The notes beneath the pieces were generated by a model, which saw nothing but the letters and a program-made list of their open reading frames with translations, was not told the origin of the DNA and ran no database searches. A stretch of DNA of 64,000 nt, taken from assembly GCF_010548375.1 (NCBI RefSeq), contig NZ_JAAGLY010000022.1, forward strand, positions 1-64,000, read 5' to 3'. The position numbers were made by a program, and so were the translations under genes. Positions 17,601 through 26,490 of this stretch are shown here, piece by piece (position 1 is the first letter of the stretch; the number at the start of each line of letters is the position of its first letter). The DNA is from Streptomyces sp. SID13726 (GTDB taxonomy: Bacteria > Actinomycetota > Actinomycetes > Streptomycetales > Streptomycetaceae).

Positions 17601-19337
17601 ATGATGTCCGAGCACACGCCACAGCAAGTCCTGCGCACCCCCGACGCCGGGTTCGCGGCGGAGGACGTCGCGGCCGTCCACGCCTACGCGAGCGCGTTCT
17701 GCGGCAGACCGGCCACGGCGGCGGACCTCGCCACGGCGGTGCTGACGGCCCAGCAGGGGCCCGCCACCCGTCCGGCCCTCCTCGCCGACGTCCGCCGGAC
17801 CGCGTTCGGCTGGCTGCGGGACGGCCGCTCCGCCGTCCTGCGCCCCGGCTTCCGGGACTGGGCCCAGCGGGCCGGCGAGTCCTTCGGTACGACGGACACC
17901 CTGCGGCACGTGGAGCACGACTCCCTGCTGCTGCGGGCGTTCGGGGAGCTGGCCGAGCAGTCCCGGGCGGCGCTGTGGCTGTGCCAGGCGGAGGCCGAAC
18001 CGGCTTTCGCAGCAAGGGTGTTGAACACCTCGGAGGAGTTCGCCGAGTCGATGGCCGAGGCGGCCCGCGCCCGGCTCGCCGACACCTTCCTGCGGCTGCG
18101 CGCCGAGCACACGACCGACGCCCGCTGCGTCCACTACGGCGGCATGCTCGGCGCCATCGCCCGCGGCACCCATCGCGAGACCCCGCCGGACCTCGAACGG
18201 CATCTGGAGTCCTGCGAGTTCTGCGCCCACGACATCGCGCTGCTGCGCACGCTGACCTCGGGAGACGCGGCGGAGCTACGGCCCCTGCTGGTCGACCGGC
18301 TCCTGGTGTGGGGCGGCCCGGCGTACCGCTCGGCACGGCCGCCGACGCCCACGCCGCTGACGGTGCCCGGGCTCGGACTCGGGCGGACCGACGGCGGCCA
18401 CGCCAAGCCCGGGGGCCCGAGGATGGGCTCGTGGGCCAAGGCGGCCTTACGGGGCAGGGGCAAGGGCAAGGGCAGCGCGGGGTCGGCCTCGGGGGCGGAG
18501 CCCCGGCCGACGTCCGGCACGGCACAGCCCCCGCGGACCGAGCCCGAACAGCCCGTACCCGACACCACCGCCTCCCCCTCCCCCTCCCCCACCGCCCCCG
18601 AAACCCCCACAGCCCCCACCACCCCCGCTCCCCCCGCCTTCCTCACCACCCCCACCCCACCGGGCACCACCCCCACCCCGCCCCGCACCACCACCCCCGC
18701 CCCACGCCGTCCCGTCCTCCCCCTGGCCGCCGCCGTCGTCGTCACCGCCGTCGCCAGCGCCGTCACCCTGAACCTGCTGTCCGACACCGGGACCGGGACG
18801 GCCGTGGACTCCTACGGACCGCCGCCCTCCGCCTCCCGGCCCTCCTCGGCGGCGCCCTCGCCGACCACGGCACCCGGCACCGTGCTCGCGACCGTCGCCC
18901 TGAAGAGCGCGGCCGATCCCGGGAGTTGTGTCACCGCCACCCCGGGGAGCTCCCCGGACAACGCCCCCGTACCGGCCGCGTGCGCCGGCGGGGCCACCCA
19001 GCAGTGGCGGGTCGTCGCCGTCGGGCAGGGGGCCGTCGACCTCCAGCACGTGGCCTCGACGTTCTGTCTGGACATCGCGGGCTACCGGGCCCCGGGCGAC
19101 CCCATGCAGATGCGGCCCTGCGCCTACCAGCAGGGCGACAGCGCCCCCTACCCGGAGGACCAGGCGTTCGTCGTCGAGACCCACCGGGACAAGACCTTCA
19201 CGCTGGTCTGCCAGGACAACCCGGACATCGCCGTGGGGATCCGCGACGGCGAGATCCGGATGCTGTCGGCCGGGACCGGGAGCAAGGCGATCCGCTTCGC
19301 GCTCGACGACGCCCTGTCCGAGGCACTGGGCAACTGA
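17601..19337 (+). CDS. Membrane protein with zinc-finger-like motif, Pro-rich linker and ricin-type lectin domain; contains a TTA codon
   Basis: The 578-residue protein has a helical N-terminal region and an H-x3-C-x2-C motif (His201, Cys205, Cys208: HLESCEFC) like a ZAS anti-sigma or zf-HC2 domain. A Pro/Thr-rich linker spans about 300-368, one membrane helix about 370-393, and an external ricin-B-like domain with a QQWRV motif fills 436-578. The layout suggests a transmembrane sensor with a carbohydrate-binding exterior and a cytoplasmic partner-binding interior. The ATG at 17601 follows GGGGGGAGA. Codon 283 (18447-18449) is TTA, so translation should need the bldA tRNA. Partner and ligand are unknown. 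Confidence 0.8.
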   Translation: MMSEHTPQQVLRTPDAGFAAEDVAAVHAYASAFCGRPATAADLATAVLTAQQGPATRPALLADVRRTAFGWLRDGRSAVLRPGFRDWAQRAGESFGTTDTLRHVEHDSLLLRAFGELAEQSRAALWLCQAEAEPAFAARVLNTSEEFAESMAEAARARLADTFLRLRAEHTTDARCVHYGGMLGAIARGTHRETPPDLERHLESCEFCAHDIALLRTLTSGDAAELRPLLVDRLLVWGGPAYRSARPPTPTPLTVPGLGLGRTDGGHAKPGGPRMGSWAKAALRGRGKGKGSAGSASGAEPRPTSGTAQPPRTEPEQPVPDTTASPSPSPTAPETPTAPTTPAPPAFLTTPTPPGTTPTPPRTTTPAPRRPVLPLAAAVVVTAVASAVTLNLLSDTGTGTAVDSYGPPPSASRPSSAAPSPTTAPGTVLATVALKSAADPGSCVTATPGSSPDNAPVPAACAGGATQQWRVVAVGQGAVDLQHVASTFCLDIAGYRAPGDPMQMRPCAYQQGDSAPYPEDQAFVVETHRDKTFTLVCQDNPDIAVGIRDGEIRMLSAGTGSKAIRFALDDALSEALGN

Positions 19338-19360
19338 GCCCCGGATGCCAGAATTTCCCC

Positions 19361-20266
19361 ATGGCGGAAATCCTCCAGAAGGACGGCACATGGGTCTTCG
19401 ACGGCGACGCGCTGCGCCTGACTCCGGGAAGGGACAAGAACGTCGGACTGCTCCGCAAGACGCTCGGTGAACTCGTCGTACCGCTCGGTGCGTTGGCGGG
19501 CGTCTCCTTCGAACAGGGCAAGAAGACCGGCCGGTTGAGGCTGCGGCTGCGCGACGGCGCCGACCCGCTGCTGCACGCGACCGGCGGCCGGCTGGCCGAG
19601 CCGCACGACCCCTACCAGCTGATCGTCGAGTCGGACCGCTACGGCGTCGCCGAGTACTTCGTGGACGAGGTGCGCAACGCGCTGCTCCTGGACCAGGTCC
19701 CCACCGACCCGGTGGACGGGTATCTGCTGCCCGGCCCCGCCGTGCCCCTGTCGGTGTCGGCCGGCGACGGCACCGCGGCCTTCGACGGGGAGCACATCCG
19801 GCTGGAGTGGAACTGGAAGACCGAGGACGCCAAGGCGTCCGCCGGCGCCCGCAGCCTGGCCATGGCCGACATCATCGCCGTGGAGTGGCAGCCCGCGGTC
19901 GGCCTGGAGAACGGCCATCTGCGCTTCACCGTGCGGCACGCGCCGACCAAGGCGCCGCCGAAGTACGACCCCAACGCGGTGGAGCTGTGGGGCTTCAAGA
20001 AGGACCCGCTGATGGCGTTGGTCGCGGCGGCGGTCCAGGCCAGGCTTCCGCACCCGGCCCGGGCCGCCGCCACGGACGTACAGAAAAGCGGTGTACTGAC
20101 AAGCAAGGAGCCACGACCGGAAACGCCTTCTTCTCCGGTCGCCGCCGAGGACGGTCATGACGCGCTCCTGCGCCGGCTGCGCGAGCTCGGTGAGCTGCAC
20201 CGCACGGGTGTCCTGACGGACGAGGAGTTCACCATGGCCAAGCAGGCGATCCTCAAGCGGATGTAA
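19361..20266 (+). CDS. DUF4429 protein with C-terminal SHOCT domain
   Basis: The 301-residue soluble protein begins MAEILQKDGTWVFDGDALRL, typical of DUF4429, and appears to carry two copies of the PH-like unit (about 1-115 and 120-225). It ends in a SHOCT motif (LRRLRELGELHRTGVLTDEEF, about 267-287), a short oligomerisation domain. The ATG at 19361 is 23 bp past the preceding stop. The extended frame upstream is only a shadow of the lectin-domain gene. It converges on the phosphatase gene. No molecular function is known. Confidence 0.85.
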   Translation: MAEILQKDGTWVFDGDALRLTPGRDKNVGLLRKTLGELVVPLGALAGVSFEQGKKTGRLRLRLRDGADPLLHATGGRLAEPHDPYQLIVESDRYGVAEYFVDEVRNALLLDQVPTDPVDGYLLPGPAVPLSVSAGDGTAAFDGEHIRLEWNWKTEDAKASAGARSLAMADIIAVEWQPAVGLENGHLRFTVRHAPTKAPPKYDPNAVELWGFKKDPLMALVAAAVQARLPHPARAAATDVQKSGVLTSKEPRPETPSSPVAAEDGHDALLRRLRELGELHRTGVLTDEEFTMAKQAILKRM

Positions 20267-20283
20267 CGGCCCCTTCGTGACCG

Positions 20284-21861
20284 CTACTTGGCCCTGCGCG
20301 CCACCGTGAAGTGGTCGATGCGGTCGCCGGTCTCGGCGATGCCCGACACCTTCAGCTTGGCGTAGCGGCCCTTCGACGCGGGCTCGACGTCCACGCGCAG
20401 GAAGGAGTAGTTGAGGTAGCGCACCCGGGACCAGGCGACGGTCTCGTTGACCTTGCCGTCCTTGGTGTTGATGAAGGAGGCGACGGACTCCTGCTCGTTG
20501 AGGTGGCCCTCGTAGGAGTCCGGCGCGGTGAACGCGTACAGGCTGCGGCCCGCGGCGCCCGCCGTGACGTAGACGACGCCCTCGGTCTCGGGGTACGCGG
20601 TCTCGCCGATCGGGAGCTTCTTGGTGACCTTGTTGCCCTTGATGACGTCGGTGCGCTCGTACTGGTGGTTGTGGCCGTTGATGACCAGGTCCACCGTGTA
20701 CTTCTCGAACAGCGGCACCCACTCCTGGCGCACGCCCCCCTCCGAGGCGTGCGCGGTGGAGGTGCAGTACGCACAGTGGTGGAAGAACACGACGATGAAG
20801 TCGACGTCCTTCGCGGCGCGGTACTTCTTCAGCTGCGCCTCGAACCACTTGGTCTGGGTGCCGCCGGAGATGCCGAGGTTGGCCGGGATCTCGAAGGAGA
20901 CGTCGTTCGGGTCGAGCGAGATGACCGCGGTGTTGCCGTAGACGAAGGAGTAGACGCCCGGCAGGTGCTTCTTGTCCGGCCCGTTGTCGGGGAGCGTGAA
21001 GCGGGCCTCCTCGCCGCCGTAGCCGTTGGGCGAGTACCAGGCCTCCATGTCGTGGTTGCCGTAACTGACCATCCACGGCACGGACTTGGCGACCGACTCG
21101 GTCTGGGCGAGGAACTGGTCCCAGACCCGGGAGTCGAAGCCGGTGTCGGCGGCCTGGCCCTGGCCGGTCGGGTCGGCGTAGGCGATGTCACCGGCGTGCA
21201 GGTGGAAGGCCGGGTTCTGGCCGAGCAGCAGGCTGTCGTTGGCCAGGCCGTGGTAGCTGACGCCCTGGTCGCCGAAGGCGGTGAAGGTGAACGCCTTCTT
21301 GTGGGCGGGCGCGGTGGTGAAGGTGCCCAGGGTGCCGGTCAGGTGCGGCTCGGCCGGGTCGAAGCCCTGGTGGCCGACGCCGTAGTAGTAGGTCTGGCCG
21401 GGGCGCAGGTGGCTCAGCTTGGCGTGCAGGTAGTACTGGGTGTGGTCGGCGCTCGCGCCGACGCCGGTCGGGGTGTACAGGGTGCGCACCTCGGCCTCGA
21501 TCTTGCGCGAGAGGTCCCAGGGGCGGGCGCCGATGCGGATGAAGGGCTTCTTCACCGCGACCGGGACCTGCCAGGAGACGGTGACCTCGGTGCGCGGGTC
21601 GTTGCCCCACGCGAGGTGCCGGCCGAAGGGGGCGACGAGGGAGCCGTCGACGCTCGCGGCACTGGCGAAGGTCTGGGTGGGAACGGCGGCCTGGGCGGTG
21701 GCGCCCGGAACGAACGCGCCACCGGCGACGGCGCCGAGCGTGACGGCTCCGCCTCTGATCATCGTGCGCCGGGAGAATCTGGCGCGCAGGTACTCGTGCT
21801 GCTCGGCCATGCTCATGCGCTCGGCGAGCTTCTCGGGTACTCCCATGCGAGGAATGTCCAT
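20284..21861 (-). CDS. Secreted purple acid phosphatase (Tat-exported metallophosphoesterase)
   Basis: The 525-residue phosphatase hydrolyses phosphomonoesters outside the cell. The Tat signal is FSRRTMIRGG (about residues 29-38), followed by a hydrophobic stretch and an AQA cleavage region. A fibronectin-like N-terminal domain (about 70-195) precedes the catalytic domain, which has the metal-ligand series FGDQG, HAGDIAYAD, YGNHDMEAW, FFHHCAYC and NGHNHQYERT expected of purple acid phosphatases. A weak direct repeat resembling a PHO box precedes it, but the match is too poor to claim. It is divergent from the glmS unit. Confidence 0.9.
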   Translation of the reverse strand: MDIPRMGVPEKLAERMSMAEQHEYLRARFSRRTMIRGGAVTLGAVAGGAFVPGATAQAAVPTQTFASAASVDGSLVAPFGRHLAWGNDPRTEVTVSWQVPVAVKKPFIRIGARPWDLSRKIEAEVRTLYTPTGVGASADHTQYYLHAKLSHLRPGQTYYYGVGHQGFDPAEPHLTGTLGTFTTAPAHKKAFTFTAFGDQGVSYHGLANDSLLLGQNPAFHLHAGDIAYADPTGQGQAADTGFDSRVWDQFLAQTESVAKSVPWMVSYGNHDMEAWYSPNGYGGEEARFTLPDNGPDKKHLPGVYSFVYGNTAVISLDPNDVSFEIPANLGISGGTQTKWFEAQLKKYRAAKDVDFIVVFFHHCAYCTSTAHASEGGVRQEWVPLFEKYTVDLVINGHNHQYERTDVIKGNKVTKKLPIGETAYPETEGVVYVTAGAAGRSLYAFTAPDSYEGHLNEQESVASFINTKDGKVNETVAWSRVRYLNYSFLRVDVEPASKGRYAKLKVSGIAETGDRIDHFTVARRAK

Positions 21862-21974
21862 GGCGTCTGAAACTCGTCTCCCCGGGCGACGGACCGCAAG
21901 ACGCAGGATGGACAGCTCGCGAACAGGGACTCATGAGAGATTCAATGTTCTTCCAAGGATTTCCAACAGCCGCT

Positions 21975-21990
21975 TGCCCGATATCGGGCA
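21975..21990. promoter_or_regulatory. Perfect 16-bp palindrome between phosphatase and glmS units
   Basis: TGCCCGATATCGGGCA is fully symmetric and lies between the divergent start codons at 21861 and 22033. It could be an operator for a dimeric repressor acting on either promoter. Confidence 0.45.
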
Positions 21991-22032
21991 GGATTCTTGC
22001 GAAAGCCGTTCCGGTCCCCCAGGATCTACCGG

Positions 22033-22290
22033 GTGCACGACGAACTCGTTGATCATCTGACGCGGTCCACGCCCCTGAGCCGGGGCGAGGCGCTGCGGGT
22101 GGTCCAGGACGTGCTCGCCTACTTCGACGAGACGACCGTGGAGTACGTCCGTCGCCGCCACCGTGAGCTTCAGGCCCAGGGCCTGGTCAACGCGGAGATC
22201 TTCGGTCGGATCGAGGCGGACCTGAAATACCGGGCGGTCGCGCCGCCGGAGCTTACGCTCAGGCAGCTGCGCCGCATCGTCTACGGCTAG
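22033..22290 (+). CDS. Small conserved hypothetical protein preceding glmS
   Basis: This 85-residue soluble, basic, helical protein reads HDELVDHLTRSTPLSRGEAL at the start and ends LTLRQLRRIVYG. From memory, such a protein precedes glmS in many Streptomyces. I chose the GTG at 22033, which follows AGGATCTACC; an upstream TTG at 21997 would place the start close behind the palindrome. The stop is 12 bp before glmS, so the two are probably co-transcribed. Function unknown. Confidence 0.7.
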   Translation: MHDELVDHLTRSTPLSRGEALRVVQDVLAYFDETTVEYVRRRHRELQAQGLVNAEIFGRIEADLKYRAVAPPELTLRQLRRIVYG

Positions 22291-22302
22291 GAATACCCAT
22301 AT

Positions 22303-24120
22303 ATGTGCGGAATCGTCGGTTACATCGGCAAGCGTGACGTCGCCCCCCTGCTGCTGGAGGGACTTCAGCGGCTGGAGTACCGCGGCTACGACTCGGCGGG
22401 CATCGTCGTCACCTCGCCGAGGACGGCGGGCCTGAAGATGGTCAAGGCCAAGGGCCGGGTGCGCGACCTGGAGGCGAAGGTCCCGGCCCGCTTCAAGGGC
22501 ACGACCGGCATCGCGCACACCCGCTGGGCCACCCACGGCGCCCCCTCCGACGTGAACGCCCACCCGCACCTGGACGCCGAGGGCAAGGTCGCCGTCGTCC
22601 ACAACGGCATCATCGACAACGCCTCCGACCTGCGCCGCAAGCTGGAGGCGGATGGTGTGGTGTTCCAGTCCGAGACGGACACCGAGGTCCTCGTCCACCT
22701 CATCGCGCGCTCCCAGGCGGAGGAACTGGAGGACAAGGTCCGCGACACCCTGCGGGTGATCGAGGGCACCTACGGCATCGCCGTGATGCACGCCGACTTC
22801 AACGACCGGATCGTGGTGGCCCGAAACGGCTCCCCGGTGGTCCTCGGCATCGGCGAGAAGGAGATGTTCGTCGCCTCGGACATCGCCGCGCTGGTCGCCC
22901 ACACCCGGCAGATAGTGACGCTGGACGACGGCGAGATGGCCACCCTCAAGGCCGACGACTTCCGTACCTACACGACCGAGGGCACCCGTACGACGGCGGA
23001 GCCCACCACGGTCGAGTGGGAGGCCGCGTCCTACGACATGGGCGGCCACGACACCTACATGCACAAGGAGATCCACGAACAGGCCGACGCCGTGGACCGC
23101 GTGCTGCGCGGCCGCATCGACGACCGCTTCTCCACCGTGCACCTCGGCGGCCTCAACCTGGACGCCCGTGAGGCCCGCCAGATCCGCCGCGTGAAGATCC
23201 TCGGCTGCGGCACCTCGTACCACGCGGGCATGATCGGCGCCCAGATGATCGAGGAGCTGGCCCGCATCCCCGCGGACGCCGAGCCCGCCTCGGAGTTCCG
23301 CTACCGCAACGCGGTCGTGGACCCCGAGACGCTGTACGTGGCCGTCTCGCAGTCCGGTGAGACCTACGACGTCCTCGCCGCCGTCCAGGAGCTCAAGCGC
23401 AAGGGCGCCCGGGTCTTCGGCATCGTCAACGTCGTCGGCTCGGCGATCGCGCGGGAGTCGGACGCCGGGATCTACGTCCACGCGGGCCCCGAGGTCTGCG
23501 TGGTCTCCACGAAGTGCTTCACCAACACCACGGTGGCCTTCGCGCTGCTCGCCCTGCACCTGGGGCGCACCCGCGACCTCTCGGTGCGCGACGGCAAGCG
23601 GATCATCGAGGGGCTGCGCCGGCTGCCGGGCCAGATCTCCGAGATCCTGGAGCAGGAGGAGCAGATCAAGAAGCTGGCCGCGCAGTTCGCGGAGGCCCGC
23701 TCGATGCTCTTCATCGGCCGGGTCCGGGGCTACCCGGTGGCCCGCGAGGCCTCCCTGAAGCTCAAGGAGGTCTCCTACATCCACGCGGAGGCCTACCCCG
23801 CCTCCGAGCTCAAGCACGGCCCGCTGGCCCTCATCGAGCCGGCCCTGCCCACGGTCGCGATCGTCCCGGACGACGACCTGCTGGAGAAGAACCGCGCCGC
23901 CCTGGAGGAGATCAAGGCCCGCAGCGGCCGGATCCTGGCGGTGGCCCACCAGCACCAGGAGAAGGCCGACGAGACGATCGTCGTCCCGAAGAACGAGGAC
24001 GAGCTGGACCCCATCCTGATGGGCATCCCCCTCCAACTCCTCGCCTATCACACGGCACTTGCCCTGGGCCGGGACATCGACAAGCCGCGGAACCTGGCGA
24101 AGTCGGTGACGGTGGAGTAG
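22303..24120 (+). CDS. glmS: Glutamine-fructose-6-phosphate aminotransferase
   Basis: The 605-residue enzyme makes glucosamine-6-phosphate from fructose-6-phosphate and glutamine, the entry to peptidoglycan and amino-sugar synthesis. The start MCGIVGYIG exposes the N-terminal nucleophile Cys of the class II amidotransferase domain. Two SIS sugar-isomerase domains follow (GCGTSYHAGM near residue 303, IGRVRGYPVAREASLKLKE near 475), and the C-terminus reads LAKSVTVE. Streptomyces commonly carry two glmS genes; this position corresponds to the second one in S. coelicolor (from memory). Confidence 0.95.
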   Translation: MCGIVGYIGKRDVAPLLLEGLQRLEYRGYDSAGIVVTSPRTAGLKMVKAKGRVRDLEAKVPARFKGTTGIAHTRWATHGAPSDVNAHPHLDAEGKVAVVHNGIIDNASDLRRKLEADGVVFQSETDTEVLVHLIARSQAEELEDKVRDTLRVIEGTYGIAVMHADFNDRIVVARNGSPVVLGIGEKEMFVASDIAALVAHTRQIVTLDDGEMATLKADDFRTYTTEGTRTTAEPTTVEWEAASYDMGGHDTYMHKEIHEQADAVDRVLRGRIDDRFSTVHLGGLNLDAREARQIRRVKILGCGTSYHAGMIGAQMIEELARIPADAEPASEFRYRNAVVDPETLYVAVSQSGETYDVLAAVQELKRKGARVFGIVNVVGSAIARESDAGIYVHAGPEVCVVSTKCFTNTTVAFALLALHLGRTRDLSVRDGKRIIEGLRRLPGQISEILEQEEQIKKLAAQFAEARSMLFIGRVRGYPVAREASLKLKEVSYIHAEAYPASELKHGPLALIEPALPTVAIVPDDDLLEKNRAALEEIKARSGRILAVAHQHQEKADETIVVPKNEDELDPILMGIPLQLLAYHTALALGRDIDKPRNLAKSVTVE

Positions 24121-24150
24121 CCAACCGCCGTTCCCCGCCCCGGACATGAA

Positions 24151-24183
24151 CGATCCCCTGTGTGCCACCAGCACAGGGGATCG
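24151..24183 (+). terminator. Intrinsic terminator after glmS
   Basis: CGATCCCCTGTG (24151-24162) pairs perfectly with CACAGGGGATCG (24172-24183) around a 9-base loop and is followed by CTCTTTC. It also lies 3' of the convergent membrane-protein gene and may serve both. Confidence 0.8.
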
Positions 24184-24229
24184 CTCTTTCAGGGGCCGGG
24201 GTCGCCCAATACCCCGGCCCGTCGCTGCG

Positions 24230-24790
24230 TCAGCCGGTGGCCGTCACCTCTCGGCCCGCAGCGCGTCGGGGAAGTACCGTCGGCCAGTGGGCCAGTGCGG
24301 CCGTCGCCGCGTACCAGGCCAGCGCGCCCGAGCCGACGGCGAACCAGCCCCCCACCTTGGTGAGCGCGCCGCCGGCCCCGAACTGCGCGAGGGCGAGCAG
24401 CACGAGGCAGACGAGGAACAACCCGTAGGTGCCCTGGGTGAGTTGGTCCCCTCCCGCGAGGGTCAGGGACAGGACGACGAGGGCGAACAGCAGCAGGAAC
24501 AGCCCCGCCGCGTCGGCCGAGCCGCGGTCCGCGACGGCCCAGGTGAACCAGAGCGCGCCGAGCGCCGAGAACGCCGTACCGTCGGCCGTGTCGCGGTCGC
24601 GGAGGGCGAGGAGTCCGGCGACGAACAGCGCGACGCCGCCTACGTAGTGGGCCAGTGATACGGCGTCGGATGCCGACACCCCGTCGATCACAGCGGTGTT
24701 CCCGAGTCCGAACGCCAACAGGGTGACGCCCAGGGCCAGTCGGCCGACCACGGTGGTGGTCGCAGTTCCCGCGGAGACGTCTTTGTCCAC
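24230..24790 (-). CDS. GPR1/FUN34/YaaH (acetate transporter) family membrane protein
   Basis: The 186-residue protein has six hydrophobic segments and the arrangement of the AceTr family (LALGVTLLAFGLGNTAVIDG near the N-terminus, TYGLFLVCLVLLALAQ near residue 125). The family's usual N-terminal NPAPLGL motif is not apparent, so it is a divergent member and its substrate cannot be assumed to be acetate. The GTG start at 24790 opens the hydrophilic N-terminus. It ends near the glmS terminator. A 17-base palindrome lies 46 bp upstream of its start. Confidence 0.75.
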   Translation of the reverse strand: MDKDVSAGTATTTVVGRLALGVTLLAFGLGNTAVIDGVSASDAVSLAHYVGGVALFVAGLLALRDRDTADGTAFSALGALWFTWAVADRGSADAAGLFLLLFALVVLSLTLAGGDQLTQGTYGLFLVCLVLLALAQFGAGGALTKVGGWFAVGSGALAWYAATAALAHWPTVLPRRAAGREVTATG

Positions 24791-24835
24791 GGCGGGCTCC
24801 CTTCGTGCATGTGCAGTTGTGCGGTGACCGATATA

Positions 24836-24852
24836 TGCCCTTCACAAGGGCA
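24836..24852. promoter_or_regulatory. Palindrome upstream of the acetate-transporter-family gene
   Basis: TGCCCTTCACAAGGGCA consists of 7-bp arms around a 3-base centre. It lies between this gene's start (24790) and the end of the universal stress gene (24907), so it may be an operator or a short terminator hairpin for the stress gene. The orientation does not decide between these. Confidence 0.35.
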
Positions 24853-24906
24853 CAAACACCTCTACGCACGAGTAGATTTGCACATCTCACCAGGGAGAAC
24901 GGCGAG

Positions 24907-25434
24907 TTACGGAATGACGACGACCGGACGCTTGGCCCGCTTGGCGAGCCGCCCCGCGACGGAGCCGAAGATGCGTCCCACGATGCCGTGCGTGGAGCCG
25001 ACGACGATCGCGTCCGCCTCGTACTCCCGCCCGACCTCCTCGAGTTCGTGGCAGATGTCCCCGCCGCGCTCGACGAGGATCCAGGGCACCTCGGCCAGGT
25101 AGTCCGCGCAGGCCAGTTCGAGGCCGAGCACCTCGGTGCGATGGTCCGGCACGTCCACGAAGACCGGTGGCTCGCAGCCGGCCCACACGGTGGTGGGCAG
25201 TCGGTTCGCGACATGCACGATGACCAGGCCCGAGCCGGAGCGATGGGCCATGCCGATCGCGTAGGCGAGGGCGCGCTCGCTGGATGTGGAGCCGTCGAAG
25301 CCCACGACGACGCCGTGCTTGAAGGCGGGGTCGCAGGAGTGGCGTGGCTCTTCCGCCGCCTGGGGCTCGGCCGCCGTGGGGTCGGCGACGGGCCGCTTGC
25401 GGTCCGCTGGTTCGAAGAATTCGTGACCGGCCAT
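24907..25434 (-). CDS. Universal stress protein (UspA family)
   Basis: A single 175-residue Usp domain follows an acidic N-terminal extension of about 35 residues. VVGFDGSTSSERALAYA opens the domain, and VVGSTHGIVGRIFGSVAGRL near the end is the ATP-binding glycine/serine motif. Such proteins respond to dormancy, hypoxia or stationary phase in actinobacteria. I chose the ATG at 25434 (MAGHEFFEP) because the longer frame upstream is rich in residues atypical of the family. The ribosome site is weak. Confidence 0.85.
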   Translation of the reverse strand: MAGHEFFEPADRKRPVADPTAAEPQAAEEPRHSCDPAFKHGVVVGFDGSTSSERALAYAIGMAHRSGSGLVIVHVANRLPTTVWAGCEPPVFVDVPDHRTEVLGLELACADYLAEVPWILVERGGDICHELEEVGREYEADAIVVGSTHGIVGRIFGSVAGRLAKRAKRPVVVIP

Positions 25435-25797
25435 GGCTGTCTCGGCTTTTCGATCCTTTGTGGGAGGGCCGGCGAGCGGGGCTCGCTGACGGCGGCAGCT
25501 GTGTGCGGCGGAGCTGTGTCCGGGAATGGTCTTCCCACGCCCATACCCCCAAGGGTACGGCGGCACGCCTCCTTAGCCCAGATCCCGCCCACATGGTGTG
25601 GGGGTTCCAGGGAGCATGCACGAGGGGGCGCCCGTAACGCAATGGTTGCTGCGCTGTACAGGCGGTTTGCACAGGATTCACGTGGCCGGTCTTGCGCCGG
25701 GTCCCACCGAACGGCCCCTCGGCACAGTGACCGACCGGTCGAACACGCGTTGAACCCCCTGAGCCACGCCGCAGGGAGACGCCACAGGGAGCACGCG
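25435..25797. other. Divergent intergenic region between usp and the small membrane protein
   Basis: No supportable gene lies in these 363 bases. I see a perfect short hairpin CCCACATGGTGTGGG (25588-25602), a 10-bp palindrome CGACCGGTCG (25732-25741), and a ribosome site CAGGGAG just before 25798. Promoters for both flanking genes must lie here, but I cannot place them. Confidence 0.5.
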
Positions 25798-26103
25798 ATG
25801 ACCGGACACCGACCGCCCGCCGAGGAATCCAGCACGGACGTGGTCCGCTGGGCCGCCTTCAGCTGTGTCCTGGTCCCCGTGGTGCTCGTCTGGTACGGCA
25901 CCTCGCTCGCCGGCGCCACCGGCACCGCCCTCGGACTCGCCGCCGTCACGGCCGTCTGCCGTATCCTCCTGCGCCAGTCGGAGCGGGTCGCGGCCCGCCT
26001 GCACGCCGAGGAACGGGCGCCCCACCGCGGCCACCGTCACAGGAGCGGCGGCGGGTCCCGTCGAGGCGGTCGTCACACCGGCGGAAGCACACCGGTCGGC
26101 TGA
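25798..26103 (+). CDS. Small membrane protein upstream of adpA
   Basis: This 101-residue protein has two adjacent hydrophobic segments (WAAFSCVLVPVVLVWYGTS at about 19-37, LGLAAVTAVCRILL at about 46-59) and a strongly basic His/Arg/Gly-rich C-terminal tail, presumably cytoplasmic. The ATG at 25798 follows CAGGGAG with good spacing. The longer open frame upstream runs antisense to the stress-protein gene and is not real. Function is unknown; the gene lies 387 bp before adpA. Confidence 0.7.
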   Translation: MTGHRPPAEESSTDVVRWAAFSCVLVPVVLVWYGTSLAGATGTALGLAAVTAVCRILLRQSERVAARLHAEERAPHRGHRHRSGGGSRRGGRHTGGSTPVG

Positions 26104-26490
26104 CCGGTTTCCATGCACCGGACCGACTCTTTTCAGCCAACTTCCGCGTTGGCCGCATCCCTTGGCCCGACCACCCCTCAACCCCCGTTCCACCTGCACG
26201 GATAGGGTCTCCAGGGCCCCGCGCACCCTACGTGGATTAGCCACTGCCACAAGGCGCACTTCCCTGCACGGCCCACGAGTGCAACGCTTCGTGATCGAAT
26301 GCTTTACGCCAAGTTGCCAAGTCGACAATGTGCCGGATGACGAACTGGTCACGCCGACACCACGGGACACAGTAGATTCGATCTTGACTGTCTTACGGCG
26401 GGGGACTCGTGCAGGACCGAGGGGAAACGTGTTGGAGCGACAAGCCCGACGAGCGAGGAGTGCCGCGACCACCGAGGGGGGCTTAGCAGT
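26104..26490. other. Long upstream region of adpA
   Basis: These 387 bases hold no convincing gene; AT content is higher than in the flanking coding regions. AdpA promoters in Streptomyces are known to carry autoregulatory and gamma-butyrolactone-receptor sites. A TTGACT hexamer at 26383-26388 and a TAGATT at 26373-26378 are possible promoter elements, but they do not form a well spaced pair. The ribosome site GAGGGGGG precedes the start. Confidence 0.5.

Noticed and set aside
18447..19391. Glycine-rich antisense frame opposite the lectin-domain gene
   Set aside because: The Gly runs come from the Pro/Thr linker on the other strand; no family features.
21908..21927. PHO-box-like direct repeat upstream of the purple acid phosphatase
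   Set aside because: The two 11-base units match the consensus at only about 7 and 8 positions, which is weak at this base composition.
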